Shown here one piece after another: positions 11,747 through 22,353 of a stretch of 64,000 bases of DNA. Position numbers and translations under genes: made by a program. Every line of letters starts with the position of its first letter. Position 1 is the first letter of the stretch. The notes beneath the pieces were generated by a model, which saw nothing but the letters and a program-made list of their open reading frames with translations, did not search any database and was not told the DNA's origin. Source of the DNA: Bradyrhizobium sp. dw_411. Its GTDB lineage: Bacteria; Pseudomonadota; Alphaproteobacteria; Rhizobiales; Xanthobacteraceae. The stretch spans positions 434,001-498,000 of the forward strand of contig NZ_JAAVUY010000001.1 of the NCBI RefSeq assembly GCF_018449695.1. Reading direction: 5' to 3'.

Positions 11747-11759
11747 GAAATGCTTCGGG

Positions 11760-12488
11760 TCATGAAGCGGTTTCGCGTTCCGCGACATCGATCCGGCCCG
11801 AGCGCAGCCGCACCACGCGGTCGCAGCGCTGTGCCAGCGAGGTATCGTGCGTCACCAGCACCAGCGTCATGCCGCGCTCGGCATGTTTGGTGAACAGCAA
11901 ATCGACGATCTGCTTGCCGGTGGTCTCATCGAGATTGCCGGTCGGTTCGTCCGCCACAAGAATTGCGGGATCGGGCGCCAGCGCGCGGGCCAAAGCGACG
12001 CGCTGCTGCTCGCCGCCCGACAATTGCGTGGGATAATGATGCAGGCGGCCGCCGAGACCGACCGAGGTCAGCTCTTCCGCCGCGCGCTTGGCGGCATCGG
12101 GGTTGCCGGCCAGCTCCAGCGGCACCGCGACATTTTCCAGCGCCGTCATGGTCGGGATCAAATGAAACGACTGGAATACGATGCCGACCTGACGGCCGCG
12201 AAAGCGCGCCAGCGCGTCCTCGTCGAGGGCATTGAACGGGGTACCGTTGACCACCACCTCTCCGCTGTCAGGCCGTTCCAATCCCGCCATCACCATCAGC
12301 AAGGTGGATTTGCCCGAACCCGACGGCCCGATCAGTCCGATTGCCTCGCCTGACGCGACGCGCAGGCTGATGTCCTTGAGAATGTGAACGCGCGCCGCGC
12401 CCGCGCCGAGCGAGAGATTGACGTTCGAGATGGAAATGGTGTCCGGCTCATGGCCGGTCAATGATGAGGGTTCGATGAGGCTGTCCAT
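11760..12488 (-). CDS. ABC transporter ATP-binding protein, YbbA/LolD type
   Basis: 242-residue nucleotide-binding subunit with Walker A GPSGSGKST, Q-loop FQSFHLIPTMTALENV, signature LSGGEQQRVALARAL and Walker B ILVADEPTGNLD. These are the marks of the LolD/MacB/YbbA branch. It partners with the FtsX-type permease encoded immediately downstream. The ATG at 12488 (MDSLIEPSS) is preferred over an upstream Met at 12581, because the added residues have no family support and would overlap the divergent esterase gene. Confidence 0.9.
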   Translation of the reverse strand: MDSLIEPSSLTGHEPDTISISNVNLSLGAGAARVHILKDISLRVASGEAIGLIGPSGSGKSTLLMVMAGLERPDSGEVVVNGTPFNALDEDALARFRGRQVGIVFQSFHLIPTMTALENVAVPLELAGNPDAAKRAAEELTSVGLGGRLHHYPTQLSGGEQQRVALARALAPDPAILVADEPTGNLDETTGKQIVDLLFTKHAERGMTLVLVTHDTSLAQRCDRVVRLRSGRIDVAERETAS

Positions 12489-12537
12489 GCATCGGTCATA
12501 TGGCACTTCCGGCGGTGCGGTCGAGAGGCGGTTGCGA

Positions 12538-13212
12538 ATGTTCGCGCACATGCTCGTGTTGGGACTGGCGATGACGGCCATGGAACCTGTCTTTTCCCAA
12601 CCGGCTTTGGCTCAGTCCCAGACGACGCCCGCGAGCGAGACGAAGCCGATCAAGATGGTGGTGCTGGGGGATTCGCTGAGCGCGGGCCTTGGCCTGCCGG
12701 CGCCGGCAGCGTTTCCAGCGCGCTTGCAAAAAGCTTTGAAAGCCAAGGGGATAGAGGTCGATATGATCAACGCCGGGGTGTCCGGCGACACCGCCTCGGG
12801 CGGCCGCGACCGGCTTGACTGGTCGATCCCGGAGGGCACGCAGGCCGTAATCGTCGAACTTGGCGCCAATGACGCCTTGCGCGGGACCAATCCGGACGTG
12901 CCCCGTGCAGCCCTCACGGATATCGTGACGCGGCTGAAGGCGCGCAAAATAGCGGTTCTTGTGTGCGGAATGCTCGCCCCGCCGAATTACGGCAGCGAAT
13001 ATGCCGCGCGCTTCAACTCAATTTATCCCGATCTCTCGAAATCGCTTGGCGTGCCCCTGTATCCGTTTTTCCTCGAAGGCGTCGCCACCGATCCCAAGCT
13101 CAATCAGGCGGATGGTTTGCATCCGACGGCGGAGGGCGTTGACGTGATCGTCAAAAACATCTTGCCTAGCGTCGAGGCATTTCTCGGTACGATATCCGGG
13201 CAACACAGTTGA
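12538..13212 (+). CDS. SGNH-hydrolase arylesterase / lysophospholipase L1 (TesA-like)
   Basis: Secreted esterase/thioesterase. After a signal peptide ending around PALAQS the mature domain shows all four SGNH blocks: GDSLSAG (nucleophile Ser), the Gly block VSGDTASGG, the Asn block LGANDALRG and the catalytic DGLHPTAEG near the C-terminus. About 224 residues, the normal TesA size. An ATG at 12487 is also in frame but overlaps the divergent ABC ATPase start, so 12538 (MFAHML) is chosen with some doubt. Divergent pairing with a YbbA/YbbP transporter is the same neighbourhood as tesA-ybbA-ybbP in E. coli. Confidence 0.87.
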   Translation: MFAHMLVLGLAMTAMEPVFSQPALAQSQTTPASETKPIKMVVLGDSLSAGLGLPAPAAFPARLQKALKAKGIEVDMINAGVSGDTASGGRDRLDWSIPEGTQAVIVELGANDALRGTNPDVPRAALTDIVTRLKARKIAVLVCGMLAPPNYGSEYAARFNSIYPDLSKSLGVPLYPFFLEGVATDPKLNQADGLHPTAEGVDVIVKNILPSVEAFLGTISGQHS

Positions 13213-13357
13213 AAAACAGGCAGCGATAACCTTAAGCGCAAAGTTAAGCTCAGATGTTGCCGGGCCGTTAACGCGGGATGCTTCGCAGAGTCACATAAGT
13301 CATGTAGAAATTAGTGATCGGTGATTCGTACCGGGTTTCAGCATCGGGAGTCCTGCG

Positions 13358-13894
13358 ATGCCGCGATTATTCACTGGACTGGAAATTCCGGCCGAGATCG
13401 GCCAGACGCTTTCCAATTTGCGTGGCGGCCTTCCGGGCGCACGCTGGATCGACCCCGAAAATTATCACGTCACCTTGCGCTTCATCGGCGATATCGATGG
13501 TATCGCGGCCAATGAAATCGCCTCGCTGCTGATCCGGGTCAACCGCAAGCCGTTCGAGGTCGCGTTACAAGGCCTCTCAAGCTTTGGTGGCAAGAAACCG
13601 CGTGCGGTGGTGGCTTCGGTAGTGCCGAGCCGGCCGCTGATCGAGCTGCAGGCCGAGCTGGAACGGCTGATGCAGCGCATCGGGCTTGATCCCGAGGGCC
13701 GCAAATTCACCCCCCATGTCACGCTGGCGCGGTTGCGCGATGCGTCCAATCAGGATGTCGCGGATTATCTGTCGGTGCGCGGCTATTTTCCGACCCGGGT
13801 ATTCACGGCGTCGCGGTTCGTCCTGTTCTCGTCGCGGGCGTCCACCGGCGGTGGGCCTTATGTGGTGGAGGATTCCTACGCGCTCAGCGCATAG
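13358..13894 (+). CDS. thpR: RNA 2',3'-cyclic phosphodiesterase ThpR (LigT family)
   Basis: 178-residue 2H phosphoesterase that opens 2',3'-cyclic phosphates at RNA ends. Both catalytic HxTL tetrads are present: His37-Val-Thr-Leu40 and His120-Val-Thr-Leu123, with the expected roughly 80-residue separation. The start LFTGLEIP (residues 4-11) is typical of bacterial ThpR. It is followed after 74 bases by zapE on the same strand. Confidence 0.9.
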   Translation: MPRLFTGLEIPAEIGQTLSNLRGGLPGARWIDPENYHVTLRFIGDIDGIAANEIASLLIRVNRKPFEVALQGLSSFGGKKPRAVVASVVPSRPLIELQAELERLMQRIGLDPEGRKFTPHVTLARLRDASNQDVADYLSVRGYFPTRVFTASRFVLFSSRASTGGGPYVVEDSYALSA

Positions 13895-13968
13895 GAGCGG
13901 CCGCGCATAGCGGCTGCACCTAATTCGCGGCTTGCAATTTCCGCGCGGCTGGGGCCGTAAGATGGGCC

Positions 13969-15153
13969 ATGCTGTCTACCTCGCCCGCTTCGTTCCGCGC
14001 CCATTATCAGGCTCTCGTCTCGTCGGGCGCGATCGATGCCGATCCCGCGCAGGCAGCGGCTGCCGATGCCTTCGCGGATCTCGAGCAGCGGCTGGCGCAT
14101 TACAAGCCGGCCCGCAAACAAGGCCTGCTCGGCCGGCTGTTTGCCGACAAAAACGGGGGATCGCCGCGCGGACTTTATGTCCACGGCGAAGTCGGCCGCG
14201 GCAAGACCATGCTGATGGATCTGTTTTTCCAGCAGAGCCCGGTCGAGCACAAACGCCGGGCGCATTTCCACGAATTCATGGCCGAGGTGCATGAGCGGAT
14301 TTTTGCCTTGCGCCAGAGCATCGCGCGCGGGGAAACTCCGGATGGCGATGTGATCGCGCTGACCGCCGCGGGAATCTTCGACCAGGCCTGGCTGCTGTGC
14401 TTCGACGAATTCCACGTCACTGATATTGCGGATGCGATGATTCTGGGGCGACTGTTCGCCAAGCTGTTCGATCTCGGCACCGTGGTGGTCGCGACATCAA
14501 ACGTCGCGCCCGAGGATCTCTATAAAGGCGGACTGAACCGGGCGCTGTTCCTGCCGTTCATTGCGCAGATCTCCGATCACATGGATGTGCTGCGGCTCGA
14601 TGCGCGCACGGATTTCCGGCTGGAAAAACTCGCGGGCGTGAAAATGTGGCTGGTGCCGGTGGATGCGGCGGCCGATGCCGCGCTCAACAAGGCTTGGGTG
14701 CGGATGACCGGCGACGCGCCGTGCAAGCCGCGCGATATCACGATCAAGGGCCGCGTGTTGCATGTGCCGTGTTCGGCGCATGGCGTCGCGCGATTTTCAT
14801 TCGCGGATATTTGCGAACAACCGCTCGCCGCGTCCGACTATCTGCGGCTGGCGCGCGACTATCACACCATCCTGGTCGACCATATACCTGTGATGGATTA
14901 TGCCGAGCGTAACGCGGCCAAGCGCTTCATCGCCCTGATCGACACGCTCTATGACAACGCGGTGAAGCTGTTGGCCTCCGCGGCGGCCGATCCGGTATCG
15001 CTCTATGTCGCGAGCGAGGGCAATGAAGCCAACGAATTCAAGCGGACGTCGTCACGGCTGATCGAGATGAGTTCGGAATCCTATCTGGCGCTACCCCACG
15101 GACACAAGGATTCCGCGGCGAGCGGGTCGAGTACCGGGCTGGTGGAGACGTGA
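13969..15153 (+). CDS. zapE: Cell division ATPase ZapE (AFG1 family)
   Basis: 394-residue P-loop ATPase. Walker A GEVGRGKT lies at residues 73-80 and Walker B LLCFDEFHVTDIADAM at about 144-160, with sensor region VATSNVAPEDLYKGGLNR. These are hallmarks of AFG1/ZapE, which destabilises FtsZ polymers at the septum in proteobacteria and is related to mitochondrial AFG1/LACE1. In many alphaproteobacteria zapE lies directly upstream of mdh, as here, separated by a repeat element. Confidence 0.93.
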   Translation: MLSTSPASFRAHYQALVSSGAIDADPAQAAAADAFADLEQRLAHYKPARKQGLLGRLFADKNGGSPRGLYVHGEVGRGKTMLMDLFFQQSPVEHKRRAHFHEFMAEVHERIFALRQSIARGETPDGDVIALTAAGIFDQAWLLCFDEFHVTDIADAMILGRLFAKLFDLGTVVVATSNVAPEDLYKGGLNRALFLPFIAQISDHMDVLRLDARTDFRLEKLAGVKMWLVPVDAAADAALNKAWVRMTGDAPCKPRDITIKGRVLHVPCSAHGVARFSFADICEQPLAASDYLRLARDYHTILVDHIPVMDYAERNAAKRFIALIDTLYDNAVKLLASAAADPVSLYVASEGNEANEFKRTSSRLIEMSSESYLALPHGHKDSAASGSSTGLVET

Positions 15154-15164
15154 TGCCTACACTC

Positions 15165-15260
15165 CGTCATTCCGGGGCGATGCGTAGCATCGAGCCCGGA
15201 ATCTCGATTTAATAACCTCTGGATTCCGGGTTCGCGTCTTTGACGCGCCCCGGAATGACG
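15165..15260. repeat. Interspersed inverted repeat, family A copy 2
   Basis: Left hairpin begins CGTCATTCCGGGG and ends CCCGGAATCT; the right begins GATTCCGGGTTCGCG and ends CCCCGGAATGACG. Same arrangement as the copies at 7383 and 30783. It occupies most of the zapE-mdh gap, so any mdh promoter must lie in the remaining 115 bases (a TTGAAC...ATAACC pair at 15295-15320 is a weak candidate). Confidence 0.75.
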
Positions 15261-15282
15261 CAGGGTCCTGATCGACAATTGA

Positions 15283-16344
<1,062 letters not shown>

Positions 16345-16359
16345 GCGTATTTAGTTACC

Positions 16360-16398
16360 GCCGGAAATCGCGCCAATCGATTTCCGGCGTCAATTTTT
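16360..16398 (+). terminator. Intrinsic terminator after mdh
   Basis: A perfect 11-base-pair stem (16360-16370 with 16378-16388, seven-base loop) followed after five bases by TTTTT. It begins 16 bases after the mdh stop codon. Confidence 0.8.
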
Positions 16399-16546
16399 CG
16401 AAGTTCGCGGGCCTTTCGGCGCGGATTTCGGCCATCTGAGACAGCGCAACGCGATGAGATTCTGAATTTGCAGTTCTCTTGGTATATGGTATGCCAGACG
16501 CAGCTGATCGGAATTCTCAGCGCATCAAGGTTCGGGAAACGCCCAA

Positions 16547-17740
16547 ATGAACATTCATGAATACCAGGCCAAGGCGCTGCTGCATCAGTTCGGGGTGCCG
16601 ATTTCCAAGGGCGTTCCGGTCCTGCGGGCCTCGGACTCCGACGTGGCGGCGAAAACGCTGCCGGGTCCGATCTGGGTGGTGAAGAGCCAGATCCATGCCG
16701 GCGGCCGCGGCAAGGGCAAGTTCAAGGAAGCCTCCGCCGGCGACAAGGGCGGCGTGCGGATCGCCAAGTCGGTCGCCGAGGTCAATGAATTCGCCAAGCA
16801 GATGCTCGGCGCCACGCTGGTCACGGTGCAGACCGGGCCGCATGGCAAGCAGGTCAACCGGCTCTACGTCGAAGAAGGCTCCGACATCGACAAGGAGTTC
16901 TATCTCTCGATCCTGGTCAACCGCGAAACCTCCGAAGTGTCGTTCGTGGTCTCCACCGAAGGCGGTGTGAACATCGAGGACGTCGCGCACAACACGCCCG
17001 AGAAGATCGTGACCTTTTCGGTCGATCCCGCCACCGGCATCATGGCCCATCACGGCCGCACCGTCGCCAAGGCGCTGGGCCTGACCGGCGATCTCGCCAA
17101 GCAGGCCGAGAAACTGGTGACGCAGCTCTATACGGCGTTCACCGCCAAGGACATGGCGATGCTGGAAATCAACCCGCTGGTTGTGACCAAGCAGGGCGAT
17201 TTGCGCGTGCTCGATGCCAAGGTTTCGTTCGACGGCAATTCGCTGTACCGCCATCCCGACGTGGTGGCGCTGCGCGACGAAACCGAAGAGGACGCCAAGG
17301 AAATCGAGGCTTCCAAATATGATCTCAACTACATCACCCTCGACGGTACTATCGGCTGCATGGTCAACGGTGCTGGCTTGGCGATGGCGACCATGGACAT
17401 CATCAAGCTCTACGGCATGGCGCCGGCGAACTTCCTCGATGTCGGCGGCGGCGCTGACAAGACCAAGGTCACCGCGGCGTTCAAGATCATCACCGCCGAT
17501 CCCAATGTGAAGGGCATCCTGATCAACATCTTCGGCGGCATCATGAAATGCGACATCATCGCCGAGGGCGTGGTCGCGGCCGTGAAGGAAGTCGGCCTCA
17601 AGGTGCCTTTGGTGGTGCGGCTTGAAGGCACGAACGTCGACGCCGGCAAGAAGATCATCCGGGAGAGCGGCCTCAACGTGTTGCCGGCCGACGATCTCGA
17701 CGATGCCGCGCAGAAGATCGTCAAGGCCGTGAAGGGATAG
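16547..17740 (+). CDS. sucC: Succinate-CoA ligase subunit beta
   Basis: ATP-grasp beta subunit of succinyl-CoA synthetase, which makes ATP or GTP from succinyl-CoA. 397 residues. N-terminus [18 protein letters not shown] is canonical, the ATP-grasp region has [16 protein letters not shown], and the C-terminal domain carries the [10 protein letters not shown] and [10 protein letters not shown] motifs. A DUF1579 gene follows after four bases and then sucD, so the two subunit genes are not directly adjacent. Confidence 0.97.
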   Translation: MNIHEYQAKALLHQFGVPISKGVPVLRASDSDVAAKTLPGPIWVVKSQIHAGGRGKGKFKEASAGDKGGVRIAKSVAEVNEFAKQMLGATLVTVQTGPHGKQVNRLYVEEGSDIDKEFYLSILVNRETSEVSFVVSTEGGVNIEDVAHNTPEKIVTFSVDPATGIMAHHGRTVAKALGLTGDLAKQAEKLVTQLYTAFTAKDMAMLEINPLVVTKQGDLRVLDAKVSFDGNSLYRHPDVVALRDETEEDAKEIEASKYDLNYITLDGTIGCMVNGAGLAMATMDIIKLYGMAPANFLDVGGGADKTKVTAAFKIITADPNVKGILINIFGGIMKCDIIAEGVVAAVKEVGLKVPLVVRLEGTNVDAGKKIIRESGLNVLPADDLDDAAQKIVKAVKG

Positions 17741-17744
17741 ATCG

Positions 17745-18224
17745 ATGGCCGCCGACCATCTCGCCGCACCGACGCCGCTCGAGGAGCACCGCAAGCTTGC
17801 GGTGTTTGCCGGCGAGTGGACCGGCGAAGAGATGGTCTATCCGTCGCGCTGGACCGCGGGCGGGCCTGCGGCCTCGAAAGTCACGGCGCGCATCGATCTC
17901 AACGGCTTTTATCTCATTCAGGACACGGTCCAACTGCGTGACGGCAAGGAGACCTTTGCCACCCACGGTGTGTTCACCTACGACCGCGACGACCGGCTCT
18001 ACAAATTATTCTGGCACGATTCGCTCGGCTATTATCCGCCATCACCGGCCTCCGGGGGCTGGAGCGGCAAGAGCCTGATCCTGGTGCGCGGTTCGCTGCG
18101 CGGCAACGCGCGCCATGTCTACGAAGTCATCGACGACAACAGCTACGCCATGAAAATCCAGTTCTCGCCTGACGCGGAAGGATGGGCTGACGTGCTCACC
18201 GGCGTCTACAAGCGCATTCACTGA
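17745..18224 (+). CDS. DUF1579 protein inserted between sucC and sucD
   Basis: 159-residue protein starting four bases after the sucC stop codon. The pattern [15 protein letters not shown] near the N-terminus, ending with a lipocalin-like beta barrel ([20 protein letters not shown], then [12 protein letters not shown]), matches the DUF1579 family, whose role is unknown. No signal peptide. Its position, with a tight junction to sucC and 36 bases before sucD, suggests co-transcription with the TCA genes. Function cannot be assigned. Confidence 0.85.
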   Translation: MAADHLAAPTPLEEHRKLAVFAGEWTGEEMVYPSRWTAGGPAASKVTARIDLNGFYLIQDTVQLRDGKETFATHGVFTYDRDDRLYKLFWHDSLGYYPPSPASGGWSGKSLILVRGSLRGNARHVYEVIDDNSYAMKIQFSPDAEGWADVLTGVYKRIH

Positions 18225-18260
18225 TCCCGTATCGATCGTTTCGCGAAAGCAGTCCCAACC

Positions 18261-19145
18261 ATGTCCATCCTGATCGGCAAGAACACCAAAGTCATCTGCC
18301 AGGGTTTTACCGGCAAGAACGGCACCTTTCATTCCGAGGCGGCGATCGCCTATGGCACCAAGATGGTCGGCGGCACCTCGCCAGGCAAAGGCGGCGCGAC
18401 CCATCTTGGCCTGCCGGTGTTCGACACCGTGGCCGAGGCGCGTGACAAAACGGGTGCCGATGCATCCGTGATCTATGTGCCGCCGCCGGGTGCCGCGGAC
18501 GCAATCTGCGAAGCCATCGATGCTGAAATTCCGCTGATCGTGTGCATCACCGAAGGCATTCCGGTGCTCGACATGGTTCGGGTCAAAAGGTCGTTGAGCG
18601 GGTCGAAGTCGCGGCTGATCGGGCCGAATTGCCCGGGCGTGATGACCGCGGGCGAGTGCAAGATCGGCATCATGCCGGCCAATATCTTCAAGCCCGGTAA
18701 TGTCGGCATCGTCTCGCGGTCGGGCACACTGACCTATGAAGCGGTGTTCCAGACTTCTCAAGAAGGTCTCGGCCAGACCACCGCGGTCGGCATCGGCGGC
18801 GACCCGGTCAAGGGCACCGAATTCATCGACATGCTGGAGATGTTCCTGGCCGACCCCAAGACCACCTCGATCGTCATGATCGGCGAAATCGGCGGATCGG
18901 CCGAGGAAGACGCCGCCCAGTTCATCAAGGACGAAGCCAAGCGCGGCCGCAAGAAGCCGATGGTCGGCTTTATCGCCGGTGTTACGGCGCCTCCCGGACG
19001 CCGCATGGGCCATGCCGGCGCGATCATTTCCGGCGGCAAGGGCGACGCCGGTTCCAAGACCGCGGCGATGGAAGCGGCCGGAATCACGGTTTCTCCGTCC
19101 CCGGCCCGGCTCGGAAAGACCCTTGTCGAAAAATTGAAGGGCTAA
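18261..19145 (+). CDS. sucD: Succinate-CoA ligase subunit alpha
   Basis: CoA-binding, phospho-histidine subunit of succinyl-CoA synthetase. 294 residues. Shows the CoA site [15 protein letters not shown], the conserved GPNCPGVM segment, and the phosphorylated His in [17 protein letters not shown] close to residue 252. It lies between the DUF1579 gene and sucA, all on the plus strand. Confidence 0.97.
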   Translation: MSILIGKNTKVICQGFTGKNGTFHSEAAIAYGTKMVGGTSPGKGGATHLGLPVFDTVAEARDKTGADASVIYVPPPGAADAICEAIDAEIPLIVCITEGIPVLDMVRVKRSLSGSKSRLIGPNCPGVMTAGECKIGIMPANIFKPGNVGIVSRSGTLTYEAVFQTSQEGLGQTTAVGIGGDPVKGTEFIDMLEMFLADPKTTSIVMIGEIGGSAEEDAAQFIKDEAKRGRKKPMVGFIAGVTAPPGRRMGHAGAIISGGKGDAGSKTAAMEAAGITVSPSPARLGKTLVEKLKG

Positions 19146-19178
19146 TTCACTTCTTGGTTCTTTTCGGGGCGCACATTC

Positions 19179-19192
19179 ACCCTAAATAGGGT
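19179..19192. promoter_or_regulatory. Inverted repeat upstream of sucA
   Basis: ACCCTA and TAGGGT arms separated by AA, 88 bases before the sucA start and 33 bases after the sucD stop. It may be a short operator or part of the mRNA between sucD and sucA. No regulator consensus recognised. Confidence 0.3.
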
Positions 19193-19279
19193 AAAAGGGC
19201 GCTTATCCCGCTGGTCCGGTACCCGGATCGGCTGTTGCGCCGTTTTCCACGCGCGAACCGAAATCACCAGGACGCAATC

Positions 19280-22237
19280 ATGTCTCGCCAAGACGCGAAT
19301 GCCGCATTTGCTCTCTCCTCCTTTCTGCAGGGCACAAACGCCCCCTACATCGACGATATCTACGCCCGGTATGAGAAAGACCCCTCCTCGGTCGATCCCG
19401 AGTGGCAGGAGTTCTTCAAAAGTCTGAAAGACCAGCCGGCGGATGTGATCAAAAACGCCGAGGGGCCGTCCTGGGGCCGGGACAATTGGCCGCTGACGCC
19501 GCGCGACGATCTGACCTCCGCGCTCGACGGCAATTGGGCGCAAGTCGAAAAGGCTGTGGGCGCCAAGCTGGCGGCCAAGGCGCAGGCCAAGGGTGCTGAA
19601 CTGACATCGGCCGATGTCCATCAGGCGACCCGTGATTCGGTCCGCGCCTTGATGCTGATTCGGGCCTACCGCATGCGCGGTCATTTCCACGCCAAGCTCG
19701 ATCCGCTCGGCATCGAAGCGCCCCGCGATCGCGAAGAACTCGATCCGCGTTCCTATGGCTTCGCGGAAGGCGATTTCGACCGCAAGATCTTCCTCGATCA
19801 TGTGCTCGGCATGGAATACGCCAGCCTGCGGGAAATCGTTGCGATCTGCGAGCGCACCTACTGCCAGACGGTCGGTGTCGAGTTCATGCATATCTCCAAT
19901 GCCGCGCAGAAGAGCTGGATCCAGGAGCGGATCGAGGGCCCGGACAAGGAAATCAGTTTCACCCGCGAGGGCCGGCGCGCCATCCTGATGAAACTGGTCG
20001 AGGCCGAGGGCTTCGAGAAATTCTGCGATCTCAAATTCACCGGCACCAAGCGCTTCGGCCTCGACGGCGCGGAATCGCTGATCCCGGCGCTGGAGCAGAT
20101 CATCAAGCGCGGCGGCAATCTCGGCGTGAAGGAGATCGTCGTCGGCATGCCGCATCGCGGCCGCCTCAATGTATTGACGCAGGTGATGGGCAAGCCGCAT
20201 CGCGCACTGTTTCACGAGTTCAAGGGCGGCTCGGCCAATCCGGACGCGGTCGAAGGCTCCGGCGACGTCAAATATCATCTCGGCGCCTCGTCGGACCGCG
20301 AGTTCGACAACAACCGCATCCATCTGTCGCTGACCGCCAATCCGTCGCATCTGGAAATCGTCGATCCCGTCGTGCTCGGCAAGGTGCGCGCCAAGCAGGA
20401 CCAACATGGCGATCCGCCGGACCAGCGCATTTCGGTGCTGCCGCTGTTGATGCATGGCGACGCGGCGTTTGCCGGCCAAGGCGTAGTCGCCGAATGTTTC
20501 GGTCTGTCCGACCTCAAGGGCTACCGCACCGGCGGTTCGCTGCATTTCATCGTCAACAACCAGATCGGCTTCACGACTTACCCGCGCTATTCGCGCTCTT
20601 CGCCCTATCCGTCCGATGTGGCGAAGATGATCGATGCGCCGATCTTCCATGTGAACGGCGACGATCCGGAAGCCGTGGTGTTCGCGGCCAAGGTCGCGAT
20701 CGAATTCCGGCAGAAATTCCACAAGCCTGTCGTCATCGACATGTTCTGCTATCGCCGCCACGGCCACAACGAAGGCGACGAGCCTGCGTTCACCCAGCCG
20801 GTGATGTACAAGAAGATCGCCTCGCATCCGACCACGCTTGAGATCTATGCCAAGCGGCTAGTCAGTGAAGGCGTGATGACCGAAGGCGAAGTCGACAAGG
20901 CCAAGGCCGACTGGCGCGCCCGGCTCGATGCCGAACTCGATGCCGGCTCGGGCTACAAGCCGAACAAGGCCGACTGGCTCGACGGCAAATGGGCCGGCTT
21001 CAAGTCGGCGGACGCGGAAGAAGATGCCCGCCGCGGCGTCACCGGTGTCGACATCTCCGTGCTGAAGGATATCGGCCGCAAGATCACCAAGGTGCCGGAC
21101 GGTTTCCGGGTTCACCGCACCGTGCAACGGTTCCTGGAGAACCGCGCCAAGGCGATCGACAGCGGCGTCGGGATCGACTGGGCGACCGGCGAAGGCCTGG
21201 CGTTCTGCACGCTGTTGCAGGAAGGCCATCACGTCCGGTTGTCCGGACAGGATTCCGAGCGCGGCACCTTCTCGCAGCGCCATTCGGTCCTGATCGATCA
21301 GGAAGACGAAAGCCGCTACACGCCGTTCAATCATCTCGGCGGCGATCAGGGCCACTACGAGGTCATCAACTCGCTGCTGTCGGAAGAAGCGGTGCTTGGT
21401 TTCGAGTACGGCTATTCGCTGGCGGAGCCGACGGCGCTGACGATCTGGGAAGCGCAGTTCGGTGATTTCGCCAACGGCGCGCAGGTGTTGTTCGACCAGT
21501 TCATCTCGTCGGGCGAACGCAAATGGCTGCGCATGTCCGGCCTCGTCTGCATGCTGCCGCATGGCTATGAAGGGCAGGGCCCGGAGCATTCCTCCGCGCG
21601 GCTCGAGCGCTATCTGCAGATGTGCGCCGAAGACAACATGCAGGTGGTTCACGCCACCACGCCGGCCAATTTCTTCCATGTGCTGCGGCGTCAGCTACAT
21701 CGGGAAATCCGCAAGCCTCTGATCCTGATGACGCCGAAGTCGCTGCTGCGCCACAAGCGCGCGGTCTCGCGGCTCGATGAACTCGGTGCAAACACCACGT
21801 TCCATCGGTTGCTGTACGATGATGCGGCGATGCTGCCGGATGAAAAGATCAAGCTGGTGCCAGACGACAAGATCCGTCGCGTCGTGCTGTGTTCGGGCAA
21901 GGTCTATTACGACATCTACGACGAGCGCGAAAAGCGCGGCATCGACGATGTCTACATCATGCGCGTCGAGCAGCTTTATCCGGTGCCGCTGAAGGCGCTG
22001 GTGCAGGAGCTTGGACGCTTCAAGAACGCCGAACTGGTCTGGTGCCAGGAAGAGCCGCGCAACATGGGCGCGTGGCACTTCATCGAGCCCTATCTCGAAT
22101 GGGTACTCAACCAGATCAACGCGCCGAACAAGCGCCCGCGCTACGCCGGACGCGCCGCTGCCGCGGCAACCGCGACCGGCCTGATGTCGAAGCATCTCGC
22201 GCAGCTCAAGGCGTTGCTGGACGAGGCGCTGAACTAA
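19280..22237 (+). CDS. sucA: 2-oxoglutarate dehydrogenase E1 component
   Basis: Thiamine-diphosphate enzyme that decarboxylates 2-oxoglutarate and transfers the succinyl group to SucB. 985 residues. The N-terminal E2-binding segment SSFLQGTNAPYIDDIYARYE comes first, then GMPHRGRLNVL, the ThDP/Mg2+ site around GDAAFAGQGVV and HFIVNNQIGFTT, and the transketolase C-terminal half with WEAQFGDFANGAQ and LMTPKSLLRH. The ATG at 19280 (MSRQDANAAF) is chosen; an upstream in-frame start would add 15 residues without family support. Confidence 0.97.
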   Translation: MSRQDANAAFALSSFLQGTNAPYIDDIYARYEKDPSSVDPEWQEFFKSLKDQPADVIKNAEGPSWGRDNWPLTPRDDLTSALDGNWAQVEKAVGAKLAAKAQAKGAELTSADVHQATRDSVRALMLIRAYRMRGHFHAKLDPLGIEAPRDREELDPRSYGFAEGDFDRKIFLDHVLGMEYASLREIVAICERTYCQTVGVEFMHISNAAQKSWIQERIEGPDKEISFTREGRRAILMKLVEAEGFEKFCDLKFTGTKRFGLDGAESLIPALEQIIKRGGNLGVKEIVVGMPHRGRLNVLTQVMGKPHRALFHEFKGGSANPDAVEGSGDVKYHLGASSDREFDNNRIHLSLTANPSHLEIVDPVVLGKVRAKQDQHGDPPDQRISVLPLLMHGDAAFAGQGVVAECFGLSDLKGYRTGGSLHFIVNNQIGFTTYPRYSRSSPYPSDVAKMIDAPIFHVNGDDPEAVVFAAKVAIEFRQKFHKPVVIDMFCYRRHGHNEGDEPAFTQPVMYKKIASHPTTLEIYAKRLVSEGVMTEGEVDKAKADWRARLDAELDAGSGYKPNKADWLDGKWAGFKSADAEEDARRGVTGVDISVLKDIGRKITKVPDGFRVHRTVQRFLENRAKAIDSGVGIDWATGEGLAFCTLLQEGHHVRLSGQDSERGTFSQRHSVLIDQEDESRYTPFNHLGGDQGHYEVINSLLSEEAVLGFEYGYSLAEPTALTIWEAQFGDFANGAQVLFDQFISSGERKWLRMSGLVCMLPHGYEGQGPEHSSARLERYLQMCAEDNMQVVHATTPANFFHVLRRQLHREIRKPLILMTPKSLLRHKRAVSRLDELGANTTFHRLLYDDAAMLPDEKIKLVPDDKIRRVVLCSGKVYYDIYDEREKRGIDDVYIMRVEQLYPVPLKALVQELGRFKNAELVWCQEEPRNMGAWHFIEPYLEWVLNQINAPNKRPRYAGRAAAAATATGLMSKHLAQLKALLDEALN

Positions 22238-22245
22238 AATCCCAA

Positions 22246-22336
22246 GTGGACGCCCGCGCTTTGTCGCGGGCATCCACGTCTCATTCTTTGAAATCCGGTT
22301 TAGGGCGCGAATGCCGCGGGCAAGTCCCGGCATGAC
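22246..22336. repeat. Palindromic intergenic element between sucA and sucB
   Basis: Hairpin 1: 13-base arms, GTGGACGCCCGCG at 22246-22258 and CGCGGGCATCCAC at 22265-22277 (one mismatch). Hairpin 2: ATGCCGCGGG and CCCGGCAT around 22311-22332, ending ATGACG. The same type of GGATGCCCG.../...CGGGCATGAC palindromes occurs at 37141-37250 and 62346-62442. It fills the sucA-sucB gap. Confidence 0.6.
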
Positions 22337-22353
22337 GCAAGAGGAAACACACC

